A DNA stretch of 64,000 nt from Sphingopyxis sp. L1A2A (GCF_005502465.1 NZ_SCOT01000008.1:1-64000), one strand, 5' to 3'. Counted from the first letter of the stretch, positions 1-10,145 are shown. Translations and numbers: made by a program. Notes: a model not told the origin generated them from the sequence alone.

Positions 1-4
1 AAAA

Positions 5-38
5 GACTCCCCTAACCCCTCCCGCAAGCGGAAGGGGA
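5..38 (-). terminator. Probable terminator downstream of efp
   Basis: On the minus strand just after the efp stop, a 10-bp stem (16-25 with 28-37, one G-U pair, 2-base loop) is followed after about 12 bases by four T at the window edge. The T run is distant, so termination is only likely. This kind of CCCTCCCGC hairpin is also a common sphingomonad intergenic motif. Confidence 0.4.
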
Positions 39-43
39 ATTAC

Positions 44-607
44 TCAGTCGGCGCGGCGGACATATTCGCGGTCGTACACATGGACGACGATCTTGGTGCC
101 GCTGGTGATGTGCGGCGGCACCATCACGCGCACGCCATTGTCGAGGATCGCGGGCTTGTACGACGATGACGCCGTCTGGCCCTTCACCACCGCGTCGGCC
201 TCGACGATCATCGCTTCGATCGTTTCGGGCAGTTCGACCGAGATCGGGCGCTCTTCCCAAAGCTCGAGCACGACATCCATGCCGTCCTGCAGGAACTCAT
301 GCGCGTCGCCGACGACCTCTTTCGAGATATTGATCTGCTCGAAACTATCCTTGTCCATGAACACCAGGTCATCGCCCTCGGCATAAAGGAACTGAAAATC
401 CTTGGTGTCGAGGCGGATTTTCTCGACCGTGTCGGCACTGCGGAACCGGTTGTTCAGCTTGCGGCCGTCGATCAGATTCTTGGCTTCGACCTGCATATAG
501 GCGCCGCCCTTGCCCGGCTGAGTGTGCTGAATCTTGGTGACCTTCCAGATCCCCTTTTCAAATTCGATAATATTGCCGGGACGGATTTCAACGCCGGTGA
601 TTTTCAT
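44..607 (-). CDS. efp: Elongation factor P
   Basis: EF-P binds between the P and E sites of the ribosome and promotes peptide bonds at polyproline stretches. The 187-residue protein has the usual three beta-domain layout: KOW-like N-terminal domain with the exposed loop PGKGGAYMQ near residues 30-38, central OB domain, and C-terminal OB domain ending [11 protein letters not shown]. The loop lysine (K32 in PGKGG) is the position that becomes modified in many EF-Ps; no modifying enzyme gene is seen in the window. I chose the ATG giving MKITGVEIR, because an in-frame start three codons upstream would add residues absent from the family. Confidence 0.96.
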   Translation of the reverse strand: MKITGVEIRPGNIIEFEKGIWKVTKIQHTQPGKGGAYMQVEAKNLIDGRKLNNRFRSADTVEKIRLDTKDFQFLYAEGDDLVFMDKDSFEQINISKEVVGDAHEFLQDGMDVVLELWEERPISVELPETIEAMIVEADAVVKGQTASSSYKPAILDNGVRVMVPPHITSGTKIVVHVYDREYVRRAD

Positions 608-708
608 CGCGCACACTCACAGTTCAAGGATGGAAAGAGCAAACCGGCGCCCCGCAGGGCATCGGTATCAGGTGCGCGCCCTTAGCCTTAGACGCGGCCA
701 AGGGCAAG

Positions 709-2667
709 TCAGGGTGTTGCGACGACCATCTGCCGCGTCCGCCGATAGCTGAGCCAGACGAGCCCAACGAACAGGACAAGCCCGACCCACGGCGCAAACG
801 GCGCATAGCCCTCACCCACCACCGCCAGCGGCGCATCGCTGCCGCTGCCCGCGACAATCCCGGCGTACAGCACCCCGAACAGGCTTTCGCCGACGATCAT
901 CCCGGTTGCCGTCAGCACGCCCATGCGGTGGGCAAAACCGGCGTTCGGGCGTTTCGCCGCCCAGCGGTCGTAAAACCAGCCGCCGACGGCGCCGATCACC
1001 ACCGGCAGGATCACCGCCATCGGCAGGTAGATACCGATGCCAATCGCCAGCGGCGGCAAGCGCAGCTTGCCCGCGCGCCCGAGCAGCGCATCGACGATGA
1101 TGAAACCGACCCCGGCCAGCGCACCATAGCCGAGCATTGTCCAGTTGAGGTCGCCGCCGAGGACACCCTGCGCCAGCGACGAGATCAGCCCCGCCTGCGG
1201 CGCCGCGAGTGCTTCGGGGCCCGCGCCCGGGACGCCGACAAATCCGACCGTTTCGTTCAGCACGTTGAGCACCGGCGGCACGATCAGCGAACCGAAGATG
1301 ACCCCGATGATCAGCGCAACCTGCTGTTTCCACGGTGTCGCGCCAACCAGCTGGCCGGTCTTCAAATCCTGCAAATTGTCGTTGGAAATTGTCGCGATAC
1401 CGAACACCAGCCCGGTGACGATCAGCGCATAGGCGACCATCGCGTCGATTTCGGCCTCACCCCCGCCGCGGCCGAGCAGGCCGAGCAGCAAAAGCGACGA
1501 GGCGATGATCGCGAGGATGCCGATCCCAGACACCGGCGAGTTCGACGCGCCGATCAGGCCGGCCATATAGCCGGTCACCGACGCGATCATCAGCCCGACG
1601 ACGATGATGAACAGGATCGCGCCCGCGACAAGGATCATCGACGATCCCGCGAGCGGTCCGCCCGCGAGCACTGACCAGAGCAGCCAGCCGATCGGTGCCA
1701 TCAGCGCCAGCGAGCCGCCGAACACCCAGTTGATCGACATATCCTGTTCTTCGACCGCCATCGTGGCGCCGCCTTGCCGTGCGCGGCTGGCCGCCATCGC
1801 CGAACGGATGCCGCCAAGGACGGGTCCTGCAATCTTGACCAGGGTCCAGATTGCCGCGACCGCGATCACCCCGGCGCCAAAAAAGCGCACATCGGCGCGG
1901 AACACGGTGTTGGCCAGCGTCTCGGCATCGCCGACACCACCTTGCGTCAGGATCGGCAGCAACACCCACCAGCCGGTGATCAGGCCGACAAGCTGCGCCA
2001 TGCCGACCGACAGGCCGACCAGATGGCCGACCCCGAACAGGGCAAAACCCAGGCCGCCCGCAATGCCGGTCGCGCCGGTGCCGACGCTGAACCAGCGCGC
2101 AACTTCGGCGCCCACCAGCTTCATCTGGGTCAGCAGCGTAAAGGCCGCTGCAATGATCGAATTCCACAGCAGCGCCGACAAGCCCGCCTTGTTTTCCTCG
2201 GCGCCCTCGGCGCTCGCCGCGCCGACCTGCAACACTTCGGCGGCGGCGCGGCCTTCGGGATAAGGCAGGTCCGAATCGACAACAAGCGCGCGGCGCAGCG
2301 GCACCGAAAAGAGCACGCCCAATATCCCGCCGAGCATGGTGATCGCGGTGGTCTCCAGCATCGGGAAGCCCTGCCAGTACCCGACCATCACCAGCCCCGG
2401 CAGCACGAAGATGATCGCCGCCAATGTGCCCGCGGCGCTCGCGATGGTCTGGACGATGTTATTCTCGAGGATCGTCGACCCGGCCATATAGCGCAGCAGC
2501 GCCATCGAAATCACTGCGGCGGGGATCGAGGTGGCAAAGGTCAGCCCGACCTTCAGCCCCAGATAGACGTTCGCGGCGGTGAACATCAGCGTCAGGATGC
2601 CGCCGAGCAGGATCGCGCGAAGCGTCAGTTCGCGGCCGCGCGCGGCCGCGGTGGTGATTTCGGTCAT
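709..2667 (-). CDS. OPT family oligopeptide transporter
   Basis: Inner-membrane transporter of the OPT superfamily, which imports oligopeptides or metal chelates with protons. The 652-residue protein is almost entirely hydrophobic helices, with the OPT entry LTLRAILLGGILTLMFTAANVYLGLKVG split across residues 15-42 and the conserved segment PYPEGRAAAEVLQ near residue 135. NDNLQDLKTGQLVGATPWKQQ near residue 430 is another hallmark. Start chosen at MTEITTAAARG; an in-frame ATG 11 codons upstream (MCRNTADGEKF) is less likely. It stands alone between efp and thiE. The substrate cannot be told from sequence. Confidence 0.9.
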   Translation of the reverse strand: MTEITTAAARGRELTLRAILLGGILTLMFTAANVYLGLKVGLTFATSIPAAVISMALLRYMAGSTILENNIVQTIASAAGTLAAIIFVLPGLVMVGYWQGFPMLETTAITMLGGILGVLFSVPLRRALVVDSDLPYPEGRAAAEVLQVGAASAEGAEENKAGLSALLWNSIIAAAFTLLTQMKLVGAEVARWFSVGTGATGIAGGLGFALFGVGHLVGLSVGMAQLVGLITGWWVLLPILTQGGVGDAETLANTVFRADVRFFGAGVIAVAAIWTLVKIAGPVLGGIRSAMAASRARQGGATMAVEEQDMSINWVFGGSLALMAPIGWLLWSVLAGGPLAGSSMILVAGAILFIIVVGLMIASVTGYMAGLIGASNSPVSGIGILAIIASSLLLLGLLGRGGGEAEIDAMVAYALIVTGLVFGIATISNDNLQDLKTGQLVGATPWKQQVALIIGVIFGSLIVPPVLNVLNETVGFVGVPGAGPEALAAPQAGLISSLAQGVLGGDLNWTMLGYGALAGVGFIIVDALLGRAGKLRLPPLAIGIGIYLPMAVILPVVIGAVGGWFYDRWAAKRPNAGFAHRMGVLTATGMIVGESLFGVLYAGIVAGSGSDAPLAVVGEGYAPFAPWVGLVLFVGLVWLSYRRTRQMVVATP

Positions 2668-2851
2668 AAACTTCTCCCCGTCCGCTGTGTTGCGACACAC
2701 CGCCGCCGTGGCAAGTCAAAATTTGGGCCAGGCAAAACACGACGAACCGAGGCCGATTTGACGCATCGATCCAATATGCGCGCCGCCGCCGCTGCCATAT
2801 CGGCGGCATGATGCAGGTGGATCTTTCCAAACCGACACCTCGGCCTCGCCG

Positions 2852-2893
2852 GGGCAGCGAGCGCCCCGTACCGCGCGCTGCCCCGTGCGCCGG
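2852..2893. repeat. GC-rich inverted repeat between thiE and the OPT gene
   Basis: A GGGGCAGCG / CGCTGCCCC inverted repeat with a roughly 17-base loop lies in the 298-base gap between the thiE stop and the OPT start. No T run follows on either strand, so it is not a clear terminator. The rest of the gap has no recognisable riboswitch or promoter. A 57-codon plus-strand reading frame here has no protein-like features. Confidence 0.4.
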
Positions 2894-2965
2894 CTTGTTC
2901 GGGTGGCGCCGGGATGACGCCCGGCCCGGCGTGGCGGGTGAGTCGCCGAAAACGCCAGGGCGTGA

Positions 2966-3604
2966 CTATCCCGCCGGCTGATCTTTCAACAGCGCGCTGA
3001 ATGCCTGGACGGCCGCTGCCGGGCCGTCCGCATGCGCCCACACCGCGCCCGAAACCGCCAGAAAATCGGCCCCCGCGTCAACCAAGACGCGCGCATTGTC
3101 GGTCGTGATCCCGCCAATCGCGACGCAGGGCAGTTCGAACATGCCCTGCCACCATTCCAGAATTTCGGGTTCGGCCTGATGTTCGACCATCTTGGTCGTC
3201 GTGGGATAAAAAGCGCCGAACGCCACATAGTCGGCCCCCGCCTCGCCCGCTTCCATCGCCATATGACGGCTGGCGTGACAGGTGACGCCGATCTGGGCAT
3301 TGGCGCCAAGCTCGCGGCGGGCTTCGCGCGGATCGCCATCGCCCTGCCCGAGATGCACGCCGTCGGCGTCCAGCCGCTTCGCCAGCGCGACATCGTCGTT
3401 GACGATGAACGCCACATCGCGCGCGGCGCAGATCGCCTGCAAGGGTTCGGCAAGCCGGACCGCCTCATGCTGCTCCACCCCCTTGACGCGAAACTGGAAC
3501 GCCGCGACCGGGCCGGCGTCGAGCGCCGCGGTCAATCGGTCGGGAAAATCGCCGTCAACGTCGAGCGGCGAGATCAGGTAAAGCTGGCAGGGGGTGCGGG
3601 TCAT
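2966..3604 (-). CDS. thiE: Thiamine phosphate synthase
   Basis: Joins HMP-pyrophosphate and thiazole phosphate to give thiamine monophosphate. It is a 212-residue TIM-barrel protein with LYLISP at the N terminus, the diphosphate-binding FYPTTTKMVEH near residues 131-141, the glycine-rich VAIGGITTDNA near residue 160 and the closing GADFLAVSGAVW. Length is normal. Its start is 35 bases from the divergent lipoprotein gene. It lies downstream of the tkt-gap-pgk-fda run, a neighbourhood often seen in alphaproteobacteria, but the plus-strand lipoprotein gene separates it from that run here. No TPP riboswitch was recognised before it. Confidence 0.92.
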   Translation of the reverse strand: MTRTPCQLYLISPLDVDGDFPDRLTAALDAGPVAAFQFRVKGVEQHEAVRLAEPLQAICAARDVAFIVNDDVALAKRLDADGVHLGQGDGDPREARRELGANAQIGVTCHASRHMAMEAGEAGADYVAFGAFYPTTTKMVEHQAEPEILEWWQGMFELPCVAIGGITTDNARVLVDAGADFLAVSGAVWAHADGPAAAVQAFSALLKDQPAG

Positions 3605-3639
3605 GGCGGGTTCATAGCGACGCCTTCATCAACCCGCAA

Positions 3640-4041
3640 ATGCAGAACAGCCCTCGCCTCGCCGCCCCCATCCTGTTCGCCGCCCTCGCTTTGTCGGCGT
3701 GTACCACAACGCGCGGCCAGACGCCGCTGCCCGACGCCAGCAATGTCACGCTTGGCCAACGGGCCTATGCCGATGGGCCGATCATCCAGCCGGTCGCGGT
3801 GCTGGAGGACAGCCGCTGCCCCATGAACGCCCGCTGCGTGTGGGCGGGCCGGGTGCGCGTGCAGATGCTATGGATTCGCGGCAACGGCGACAAGCAGCCG
3901 TTCGAGGTGACATTGGGCGAATCGACCCCGCTCGCCGATGGCAGCATCACGCTGGAATCGGTGCGGCCGGACAAGATGACCAATGTTGTGTTGAAGCCGG
4001 AAGATTACCGGTTCAGCTTCCGCTTCGACGGCGGCATCTGA
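3640..4041 (+). CDS. Small exported lipoprotein of unknown function
   Basis: A 133-residue protein with a lipoprotein signal peptide: a hydrophobic stretch at residues 7-19 ends in the lipobox LSAC, so Cys20 is probably lipidated. The mature part contains EDSRCPMNARCVWAGRV around residues 57-73, whose two cysteines could form a disulfide; this pattern is common in small sphingomonad and xanthomonad envelope proteins of unknown role. The gene is divergent from thiE and is followed by a large palindromic repeat. I do not recognise a function. Confidence 0.75.
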   Translation: MQNSPRLAAPILFAALALSACTTTRGQTPLPDASNVTLGQRAYADGPIIQPVAVLEDSRCPMNARCVWAGRVRVQMLWIRGNGDKQPFEVTLGESTPLADGSITLESVRPDKMTNVVLKPEDYRFSFRFDGGI

Positions 4042-4051
4042 TTCAAATACT

Positions 4052-4114
4052 GTAGCCCTGAGCCTGTCGAAGGGCGCCTCACTGAAAAGCGCCCTTCGAC
4101 AGGCTCTGGGCTAC
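4052..4114. repeat. Inverted repeat, GCCTGTCGAAGGGC family, copy 1
   Basis: Two 26-base arms (4052-4077 and 4089-4114) are complementary except at one position and enclose an 11-base loop. The element sits between the convergent ends of the lipoprotein and O-methyltransferase genes, where it could act as a bidirectional terminator or mRNA stabiliser. A related copy lies at 28639-28701. Confidence 0.85.
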
Positions 4115-4119
4115 GGTCA

Positions 4120-4776
4120 TCATTTGACCCGCGCCAGCACAAATCCGTCCCATTTCTTCGCGCCGACCGTTTGCACCGCGGTCGCGTCGAGCCGCGGTTC
4201 GGCCGCGAGCATGTCGAACAGCGCGCGGGTGCCGATGATCTTCTCATCGTCGCTGGCGATCTCCAGCACCCCGCCTTCGCGGACGACATTGTCGACCACG
4301 ATCGTCGTCCCGGGGCGCCCGAGCCGGATCGCCTCGTGCACATAGTGCGCGTTATTCTGTTTATCGGCGTCGATGAAAACGAAGTCGAACGGCGGTTCGT
4401 CGGTCATCGCGGCAAGGCTGTCGGTCGCCAGTCCAATGCGAATATCGACCTGCCCGGCCACCCCGGCGCGCTCTAGGTTCGCCCGCGCAACGTCGGCGTG
4501 ATGCGCTTCGAGCTCCATCGTCACCATTTCGCCATCATCAGGCAACGCACGCGCCAGCCAGATCGTCGAATAGCCCCCGAGCGTTCCGATCTCGAGGATG
4601 CGTTTCGCCCCCGCGATCTGCGCCAGCAGGAACAGCATCTTGCCCTGCGCCGCCGACACGTCGATCGGCGGCAGGCCTTGGTCGGCATTGTTCGCGAGGG
4701 TGGCGGCAAGCGCGTCATCGTCGCCAAGCAGTTTGGCGGCGATATAATTGTCGACGGCTTGCCACCGCTCTCCCAT
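4120..4776 (-). CDS. Class I SAM-dependent O-methyltransferase (family 3)
   Basis: Predicted to transfer a methyl group from S-adenosylmethionine to a hydroxyl of a small aromatic or similar acceptor. The 218-residue protein has the SAM-binding motif ILEIGTLGGYSTIWLA near residues 60-75, the metal- and substrate-binding FVFIDADKQNNAHYV near residues 131-145 and IVVDNVVREGGV near 160, all typical of the caffeoyl-CoA O-methyltransferase-like family. It starts only a few bases after the fda stop, so the two are probably co-transcribed. A GTG one codon upstream could be the start. The natural acceptor is unknown. Confidence 0.86.
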   Translation of the reverse strand: MGERWQAVDNYIAAKLLGDDDALAATLANNADQGLPPIDVSAAQGKMLFLLAQIAGAKRILEIGTLGGYSTIWLARALPDDGEMVTMELEAHHADVARANLERAGVAGQVDIRIGLATDSLAAMTDEPPFDFVFIDADKQNNAHYVHEAIRLGRPGTTIVVDNVVREGGVLEIASDDEKIIGTRALFDMLAAEPRLDATAVQTVGAKKWDGFVLARVK

Positions 4777-4780
4777 CACA

Positions 4781-5671
4781 TCAGGCTACTGAGGCCGCGT
4801 GAATCTCGTGAATCGCGCCCCCGAGCGATTTGTCGAACTCGTCGTCGCTCATCTGGTGGCGGAGGTCTTCAAGCAACGCGCGGCTGAAGCTCGCGATGAT
4901 GCCCGGGTTCTTCGCCAGCTCGGCGCACGCCTCGGGCCGCGCAAAGCCGCCCGACAGCGCGACGACGCGCAGCACTTTCGGGTGATCGACCAGCGGCTGG
5001 AACAGCCCCGCCTCGGTCGGCAGCGACAGCTTCAACATCACCGGCGCGCCGTCCCATGCGTTCAGCGCCGCCAGCGTTTCGTTCAGCAGCAAGCGGTCGG
5101 CGGCGTCGCGCTCGGCGCTCTTGATGTTCACTTCGGGTTCGATGATCGGCACCAGCCCATGCGCCGCGATGCGCTTGGCTTCGGCGAACTGCTGTTCGAC
5201 GATCGCCTTGACCCCCGCCGGGTTAGCGAGGTTGACGACGCTGCGCATCTTGGTGCCGAACACGCCCTTGGCGACCGCGCGCTGGCACAGGGCATCGAGG
5301 TCGGGGTTCGGCTTCATCAACTGAACACCGTCAACTTCGTCCTCAAGCCCCTTGTCGACCTTCAGGAACGGCACCACGCCGCGTTCCCAGAGCAGCGCCG
5401 GGACCGGCTTGCCATCCGCGTCACCGTCCATCGTCCGCTCGAACAGGATCGCGCCGATCACCTTCTCGCCGTTGAAACACGGCGCGGTGACGATGCGGCT
5501 GCGCATCGCGTGGATCAGGCCGAACATCTCTTCGTCATTGGAAAAGGCATCGGCTTCGATGCCATAGCCCTTGAGCGCCTTGGGCGTCGAACCGCCGCTC
5601 TGGTCGAGCGCGGCGATAAAGCCCTGCCCCGATTTGATCTGCTCCAGCATGGCGGCGTTGGCGGTCGTCAT
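4781..5671 (-). CDS. fda: Class I fructose-bisphosphate aldolase
   Basis: Cleaves fructose 1,6-bisphosphate to glyceraldehyde 3-phosphate and dihydroxyacetone phosphate through a lysine Schiff base. The 296-residue sequence has FIAALDQSGGSTPKAL near residues 18-33, VPFLKVDKGL near 100-109, VPIIEPEVNI near 174-183 and the Schiff-base segment VMLKLSLPTEA with Lys214. This resembles the staphylococcal Fda type rather than the DhnA type or the zinc class II enzyme. Start chosen at MTTANAAMLE, seven codons inside the longest frame. It follows pgk by about 80 bases and is followed at once by the O-methyltransferase. Confidence 0.93.
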   Translation of the reverse strand: MTTANAAMLEQIKSGQGFIAALDQSGGSTPKALKGYGIEADAFSNDEEMFGLIHAMRSRIVTAPCFNGEKVIGAILFERTMDGDADGKPVPALLWERGVVPFLKVDKGLEDEVDGVQLMKPNPDLDALCQRAVAKGVFGTKMRSVVNLANPAGVKAIVEQQFAEAKRIAAHGLVPIIEPEVNIKSAERDAADRLLLNETLAALNAWDGAPVMLKLSLPTEAGLFQPLVDHPKVLRVVALSGGFARPEACAELAKNPGIIASFSRALLEDLRHQMSDDEFDKSLGGAIHEIHAASVA

Positions 5672-5751
5672 AGGATCTCCGATGGTTTGCATACGTATGT
5701 GGCGGCGCGCATAGCGACCCCGCGGGCGGGATGCAAATGCGCTGGAAAAAC

Positions 5752-6948
5752 TCAGGCTTTAAGCGCGTCCACCCCGGGCAGCGGCTTGCCTTCCATCCAT
5801 TCGAGGAAGGCACCGCCGGCGGTCGAAACGAAGGTGAAGTCCTTGGCCACCCCGGCGTGATTGAGCGCGGCGACGGTATCGCCGCCCCCGGCGACCGAGA
5901 TCAGCGATCCTTCGCGGGTCAGCGCCGCGGCGGTTTTGGCCAAGGCGACGGTCGCGGTATCGAACGGCGGCGTCTCGAACGCGCCGAGCGGGCCGTTCCA
6001 CACCAAAGTGCGGCAATTCTTGAGCACATCTGCCAAGGCTTCGGTCGCCGCCGGGCCGACATCGAGGATCATCTCGTCGGCGGCGACCTCGTGGACATTG
6101 ACGGTGCGCGTCGGCGGATTGGGCGCGAACTGCTTTGCCACCACGACGTCATAGGGCAGGTGGATCGTGCAGCCCGCGGCGTCGGTGGCATCAAAGATCG
6201 CGTTGGCGGTGTCGACCAGCTCATGCTCGCACAGCGACTTGCCGACATCGACGCCGCGTGCCGCGAGGAAGGTGTTCGCCATGCCGCCGCCGATGATCAG
6301 ATGATCGACCTTGCTCACCAGATGGCGCAGCACGTCGATCTTGCTCGACACCTTGGCGCCGCCGACGACCGCGGCCACCGGATGCGCCGGATTACCGAGC
6401 GCCGCGTCGAGCGCCTTGAGTTCGGCCTCCATCGCGCGTCCAGCATAGGCAGGCAGCCGCCGCGCGATACCCTCGGTCGAACCATGCGCGCGGTGCGCCG
6501 CCGAAAAGGCGTCGTTGACGTAAAGGTCACCGATTTCAGCGAGCGCGTCGGCAAAGGCCGGATCGTTGGTTTCCTCGCCCGGATAGAAGCGCGTGTTTTC
6601 CAACACCGCAACATCGCCCGCGGCAAGCACCGCGATGCCCGCTTTCGCGCCTTCACCGATACATTCAGGGATGAACATCACCGAATGGCCAAGCACATCC
6701 TCGACCCCGCCCATCACCAGGCTGAGCGATTGGGTCGGGTTCTTCGCGCCCTTGGGGCGCCCGAAATGCGCCAGCAGCAGGACGATCGCACCTTTGTCTG
6801 CCAGCTCGCGGATCGTCGGCATCGCCGCCTCGATCCGCGTCCGGTCGCCGACCGCGCCATCGTTCATCGGGACGTTCAGATCGACGCGCACGAGCACGCG
6901 CTTGCCAGTGACGTCACCAATGTCGTCGAGGGTCTTGAACGCGGTCAT
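5752..6948 (-). CDS. pgk: Phosphoglycerate kinase
   Basis: Converts 1,3-bisphosphoglycerate and ADP to 3-phosphoglycerate and ATP. The 398-residue protein has the N-terminal signature [13 protein letters not shown] near residues 16-28, the basic-patch segments AHFGRPKG and [15 protein letters not shown], and the nucleotide-loop [12 protein letters not shown] near residue 350. Length is normal. I chose the ATG giving MTAFKTLDD; the frame stays open 25 codons further into gap, but that part is not PGK-like. It lies 17 bases after gap. Confidence 0.96.
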   Translation of the reverse strand: MTAFKTLDDIGDVTGKRVLVRVDLNVPMNDGAVGDRTRIEAAMPTIRELADKGAIVLLLAHFGRPKGAKNPTQSLSLVMGGVEDVLGHSVMFIPECIGEGAKAGIAVLAAGDVAVLENTRFYPGEETNDPAFADALAEIGDLYVNDAFSAAHRAHGSTEGIARRLPAYAGRAMEAELKALDAALGNPAHPVAAVVGGAKVSSKIDVLRHLVSKVDHLIIGGGMANTFLAARGVDVGKSLCEHELVDTANAIFDATDAAGCTIHLPYDVVVAKQFAPNPPTRTVNVHEVAADEMILDVGPAATEALADVLKNCRTLVWNGPLGAFETPPFDTATVALAKTAAALTREGSLISVAGGGDTVAALNHAGVAKDFTFVSTAGGAFLEWMEGKPLPGVDALKA

Positions 6949-6965
6949 CGGCGGTTTCCTTGGGT

Positions 6966-7973
6966 TCAGAGGAATTTGGCAATCACGCCCGCGGTGTCGA
7001 TCATGCGGTTCGAAAAGCCCCATTCATTGTCGTACCAGCTGAGCACGCGCACCAGCTTGCCGTCGATCACCGCGGTTTCCAGGCTGTCGATGGTCGAGCT
7101 GGCGGCATCGTGATTGAAGTCGATCGAGACCAGCGGCTCGTCGGTATAGGCAAGGACACCCTTCAGCGGACCTTCGGCCGCCGCCTTCAGGACCGCGTTG
7201 ACTTCTTCCCTAGTGGTTTCGCGCAGCGGCGTGAAGGTCAGATCGACGACCGACACATTGGGGGTCGGAACGCGGATGGACGACCCGTCGAGCTTGCCCT
7301 TGAGTTCGGGCAGAACCAGGCCGACGGCAACCGCCGCACCGGTCGAGGTCGGGATCATCGACATCGCAGCGGCGCGCGCGCGCCGCGGATCGTCGTGGAT
7401 CTGGTCGAGGATCTTCTGGTCGTTGGTGTAAGCGTGGATTGTGGTCATCAGGCCGCGCTCGATACCGATCGCTTCATGCAGCACCTTGGCGAAAGGCGCG
7501 AGGCAGTTGGTGGTGCACGATGCGTTCGAGATGATCAGGTGATCGGCAGTAATCTTGTCGTCGTTGACGCCGAACACGACAGTCAGGTCGACTTCCTTGG
7601 CCGGGGCCGAGATCAGCACGCGCTTGGCGCCGGCATCAAGATGCTTCTGGCCGCCGGCCTTGTTGGTGAAAAAGCCGGTGCATTCCATCACGATATCGAT
7701 GCCGTTGGCGGCATGCGGCAACGCGGCGGGGTCACGTTCGGCGGTCACCTGAATGCGCTTGTCGTTAACGATCAGGTCATTGCCATCGACCTCGACGCTG
7801 CCGTTGAAGGCGCCGTGAACCGAGTCATTGCGGAAAAGACGCGCATTCGCCTTGGCATCGCCCAGGTCGTTGATCGACACCAGCTCGAGGTCGTGGTCGG
7901 TCCGCTCCAATATGGCGCGCGCCACATTGCGGCCAATGCGTCCAAAACCGTTGATTGCGACTTTCACTGCCAT
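6966..7973 (-). CDS. gap: Type I glyceraldehyde-3-phosphate dehydrogenase
   Basis: Oxidises glyceraldehyde 3-phosphate with NAD and phosphate. In the 335-residue protein, the Rossmann entry [16 protein letters not shown] is at residues 5-20, followed by SINDLGD near 34-40, whose Asp favours NAD over NADP. The catalytic cysteine is in [10 protein letters not shown] near residue 155. The C-terminal [12 protein letters not shown] is complete. It is third-codon GC-rich like its neighbours and sits between tkt (36 bases upstream) and pgk. These genes probably form one transcription unit for glycolysis, gluconeogenesis and the non-oxidative pentose pathway. Confidence 0.97.
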   Translation of the reverse strand: MAVKVAINGFGRIGRNVARAILERTDHDLELVSINDLGDAKANARLFRNDSVHGAFNGSVEVDGNDLIVNDKRIQVTAERDPAALPHAANGIDIVMECTGFFTNKAGGQKHLDAGAKRVLISAPAKEVDLTVVFGVNDDKITADHLIISNASCTTNCLAPFAKVLHEAIGIERGLMTTIHAYTNDQKILDQIHDDPRRARAAAMSMIPTSTGAAVAVGLVLPELKGKLDGSSIRVPTPNVSVVDLTFTPLRETTREEVNAVLKAAAEGPLKGVLAYTDEPLVSIDFNHDAASSTIDSLETAVIDGKLVRVLSWYDNEWGFSNRMIDTAGVIAKFL

Positions 7974-8009
7974 GTCGAAATAACCTTTCTGCGTAGAGGC
8001 CGTCGGTCC

Positions 8010-9977
8010 TTATGCGCCGAGCCGTGCCAGGATCTGGGGGGTGATAGCATCGACCGTCAGGCCGAAATGCTTGAATAGGTCTTCGATCGGCGCGGAGGCG
8101 CCAAAGCTGTCGATGCCGAAGCGCAGACCGTCGCGGCCGGTATAGCGTTCCCAGCCAAAGGTCGTGCCGGCCTCGATCGATACCGTCAGGACATCGCCCG
8201 GCAGGATATCGGCCTGATAGGCTGCGCTCTGTTCATCGAACAGCTCGGTCGACACCATCGACACGACGTCGGCACCGTGGCCCGCGGCCTCCAGCTTGTC
8301 CGCGATGTCGATCGCCAAAGACACTTCGGACCCGGTGGCGACCAACACCACCTTGCGTGCCGCCGAGGCAGCGCGAAGGCGATAACCGCCTTTCAGACAG
8401 AGATTTTCCGTGACGTCATGACGCAGCGGCGGGAGGTTCTGGCGAGTCAGCGCGAGCAGCGACGGCCGGCTTTCCTGCGCCAGCGCCAGCGCCCAGCATT
8501 CAGCGGTTTCGACCGCATCGGCGGGGCGAAGAACGAGCAGGTTCGGCATCGCGCGCAGCGATTGCAGATGCTCGATCGGCTGGTGCGTCGGACCATCCTC
8601 GCCTAGCCCGATGCTGTCGTGGGTCATCACATAGACGACGCGTTGCTGCTGCAACGCTGACAGACGGATCGCGGCGCGGCAATAATCGGCGAACACCAGA
8701 AAGGTGCCGCCATAGGGGACAACGCCGCCGTGCAACGCCATGCCGTTCATCGCCGCCGCCATGCCGAATTCGCGGATGCCATAATAGATATAGCGACCAG
8801 AATAATCGTCTTTGGTCAGTGGCTTGGTCGATGATGTTTTGGTGTTGTTTGAACCGGTCAGATCGGCGCTGCCACCAACGAGCGCCGCAATATCAGCGGT
8901 CAGCGCGCCGAGCGTGTTTTCCGACGCCTTGCGCGTCGCGACCTTTGGCGGCTCGGCGACGAGGCCGTCGAGATAGGCCTTGAACGCATTGCCTGGAACG
9001 ACCTTACCGCTTAAGCGATCCGAAAATTCCTTTTTCTTGCCGTTGTTTGCAAGCCGATCATTCCATTCGGCATGAAGCGCGGCGCCGCGGGCGCCGAAAC
9101 CGGCCCATGCATCGGCCACATCGGCCGGAATGACGAACGGCTCAGCCGTCCAGCCAAGCTCCGTGCGCGCCGCCGCGATCTCGTCGGCACCGAGCGGGGC
9201 GCCATGCGTCGCCGACGTCCCCTGCTTGTTCGGTGCCCCGAACCCGATGATGGTCCGGCACGCGATCAGCGACGGGCGCGGATCGGCGAGCGCGGCGTCG
9301 AGCGCGCGGCGAATGTCGGCGGGATCATGCCCGTCGCAGCTTTCGACATGCCAGCCGGTCGCCGCATAGCGCGCCGCAATGTCCTCGCTCGTCGACAGGT
9401 CGGTCGACCCGTCGATGGTGATCTTGTTATCGTCCCACAGCACGGTCATGCGGCCGAGCTGCAAATGCCCCGCCAGACCAATGGCTTCGTGGTTGATGCC
9501 TTCCATCAGGCAGCCGTCGCCCGCGATCACCCAGGTACGGTGATCGACCAGATCGTCGCCATAGAGCGCGTTCAGATGCCGCTCGGCAATCGCCATGCCG
9601 ACCGCGGTCGCCAGCCCCTGCCCCAGCGGCCCGGTCGTCGTTTCGACGCCTTCCAGCTCGAAATTCTCGGGATGGCCCGCGCACGGGCTGTGCAGCTGGC
9701 GGAAATTGCGGATGTCGTCGAGCGTCGGCCGCGCATAGCCCGCAAGGTGGAGCGTCGCATAGGCAAGCATCGAACCATGCCCCGCCGACAGCACGAATCG
9801 GTCACGATCGGCCCATTTCGGGTCGGTCGGATCGAACTTCAGATAATCCGAATAGAGCACCGTCGCGACGTCGGCCATGCCCATCGGCATCCCCGGATGG
9901 CCGCTGTTTGCGGCCTGGACGGCATCCATCGCAAGCGCGCGGATAGCATTGGCGAGCTGACGTTCGGGCAGTGTCAT
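8010..9977 (-). CDS. tkt: Transketolase
   Basis: Thiamine-diphosphate enzyme that moves two-carbon units between sugar phosphates in the pentose phosphate pathway. Across 655 residues the three domains are complete: the diphosphate site SGHPGMPMGMA near residues 25-35, the GDGCLMEGINHEA motif near 150, RYIYYGIREFGMAAAMNG in the pyrimidine domain near 405, and THDSIGLGEDGPTHQPIE near 468. It is the first gene of the tkt-gap-pgk-fda run. The 168 bases upstream separate it from the divergent coiled-coil/zapA pair. Confidence 0.97.
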   Translation of the reverse strand: MTLPERQLANAIRALAMDAVQAANSGHPGMPMGMADVATVLYSDYLKFDPTDPKWADRDRFVLSAGHGSMLAYATLHLAGYARPTLDDIRNFRQLHSPCAGHPENFELEGVETTTGPLGQGLATAVGMAIAERHLNALYGDDLVDHRTWVIAGDGCLMEGINHEAIGLAGHLQLGRMTVLWDDNKITIDGSTDLSTSEDIAARYAATGWHVESCDGHDPADIRRALDAALADPRPSLIACRTIIGFGAPNKQGTSATHGAPLGADEIAAARTELGWTAEPFVIPADVADAWAGFGARGAALHAEWNDRLANNGKKKEFSDRLSGKVVPGNAFKAYLDGLVAEPPKVATRKASENTLGALTADIAALVGGSADLTGSNNTKTSSTKPLTKDDYSGRYIYYGIREFGMAAAMNGMALHGGVVPYGGTFLVFADYCRAAIRLSALQQQRVVYVMTHDSIGLGEDGPTHQPIEHLQSLRAMPNLLVLRPADAVETAECWALALAQESRPSLLALTRQNLPPLRHDVTENLCLKGGYRLRAASAARKVVLVATGSEVSLAIDIADKLEAAGHGADVVSMVSTELFDEQSAAYQADILPGDVLTVSIEAGTTFGWERYTGRDGLRFGIDSFGASAPIEDLFKHFGLTVDAITPQILARLGA

Positions 9978-10145
9978 TGGTCCCCCGGAAATGGCTGGGC
10001 AGGCGCCGGACGCTACGTCCCGACTGGATGCGCACAGCCCTTTGCGGCGGCGGGGTCAGGAGTCAACCGCTGCGAAGGGAAAATCGGCGCATTTTGGACC
10101 GACAGGGCAATTGCACCCCCTCTCCCGCACTGCTAACCATCGCGC

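Noticed and set aside
2808..2981. Small plus-strand reading frame of 57 codons in the OPT-thiE gap
   Set aside because: Arg/Pro-rich, overlaps the thiE end, no ribosome-binding site and no recognisable fold.
2701..3000. TPP riboswitch near thiE
   Set aside because: The gap is downstream of thiE, and no CUGAGA-type core was seen on either strand.
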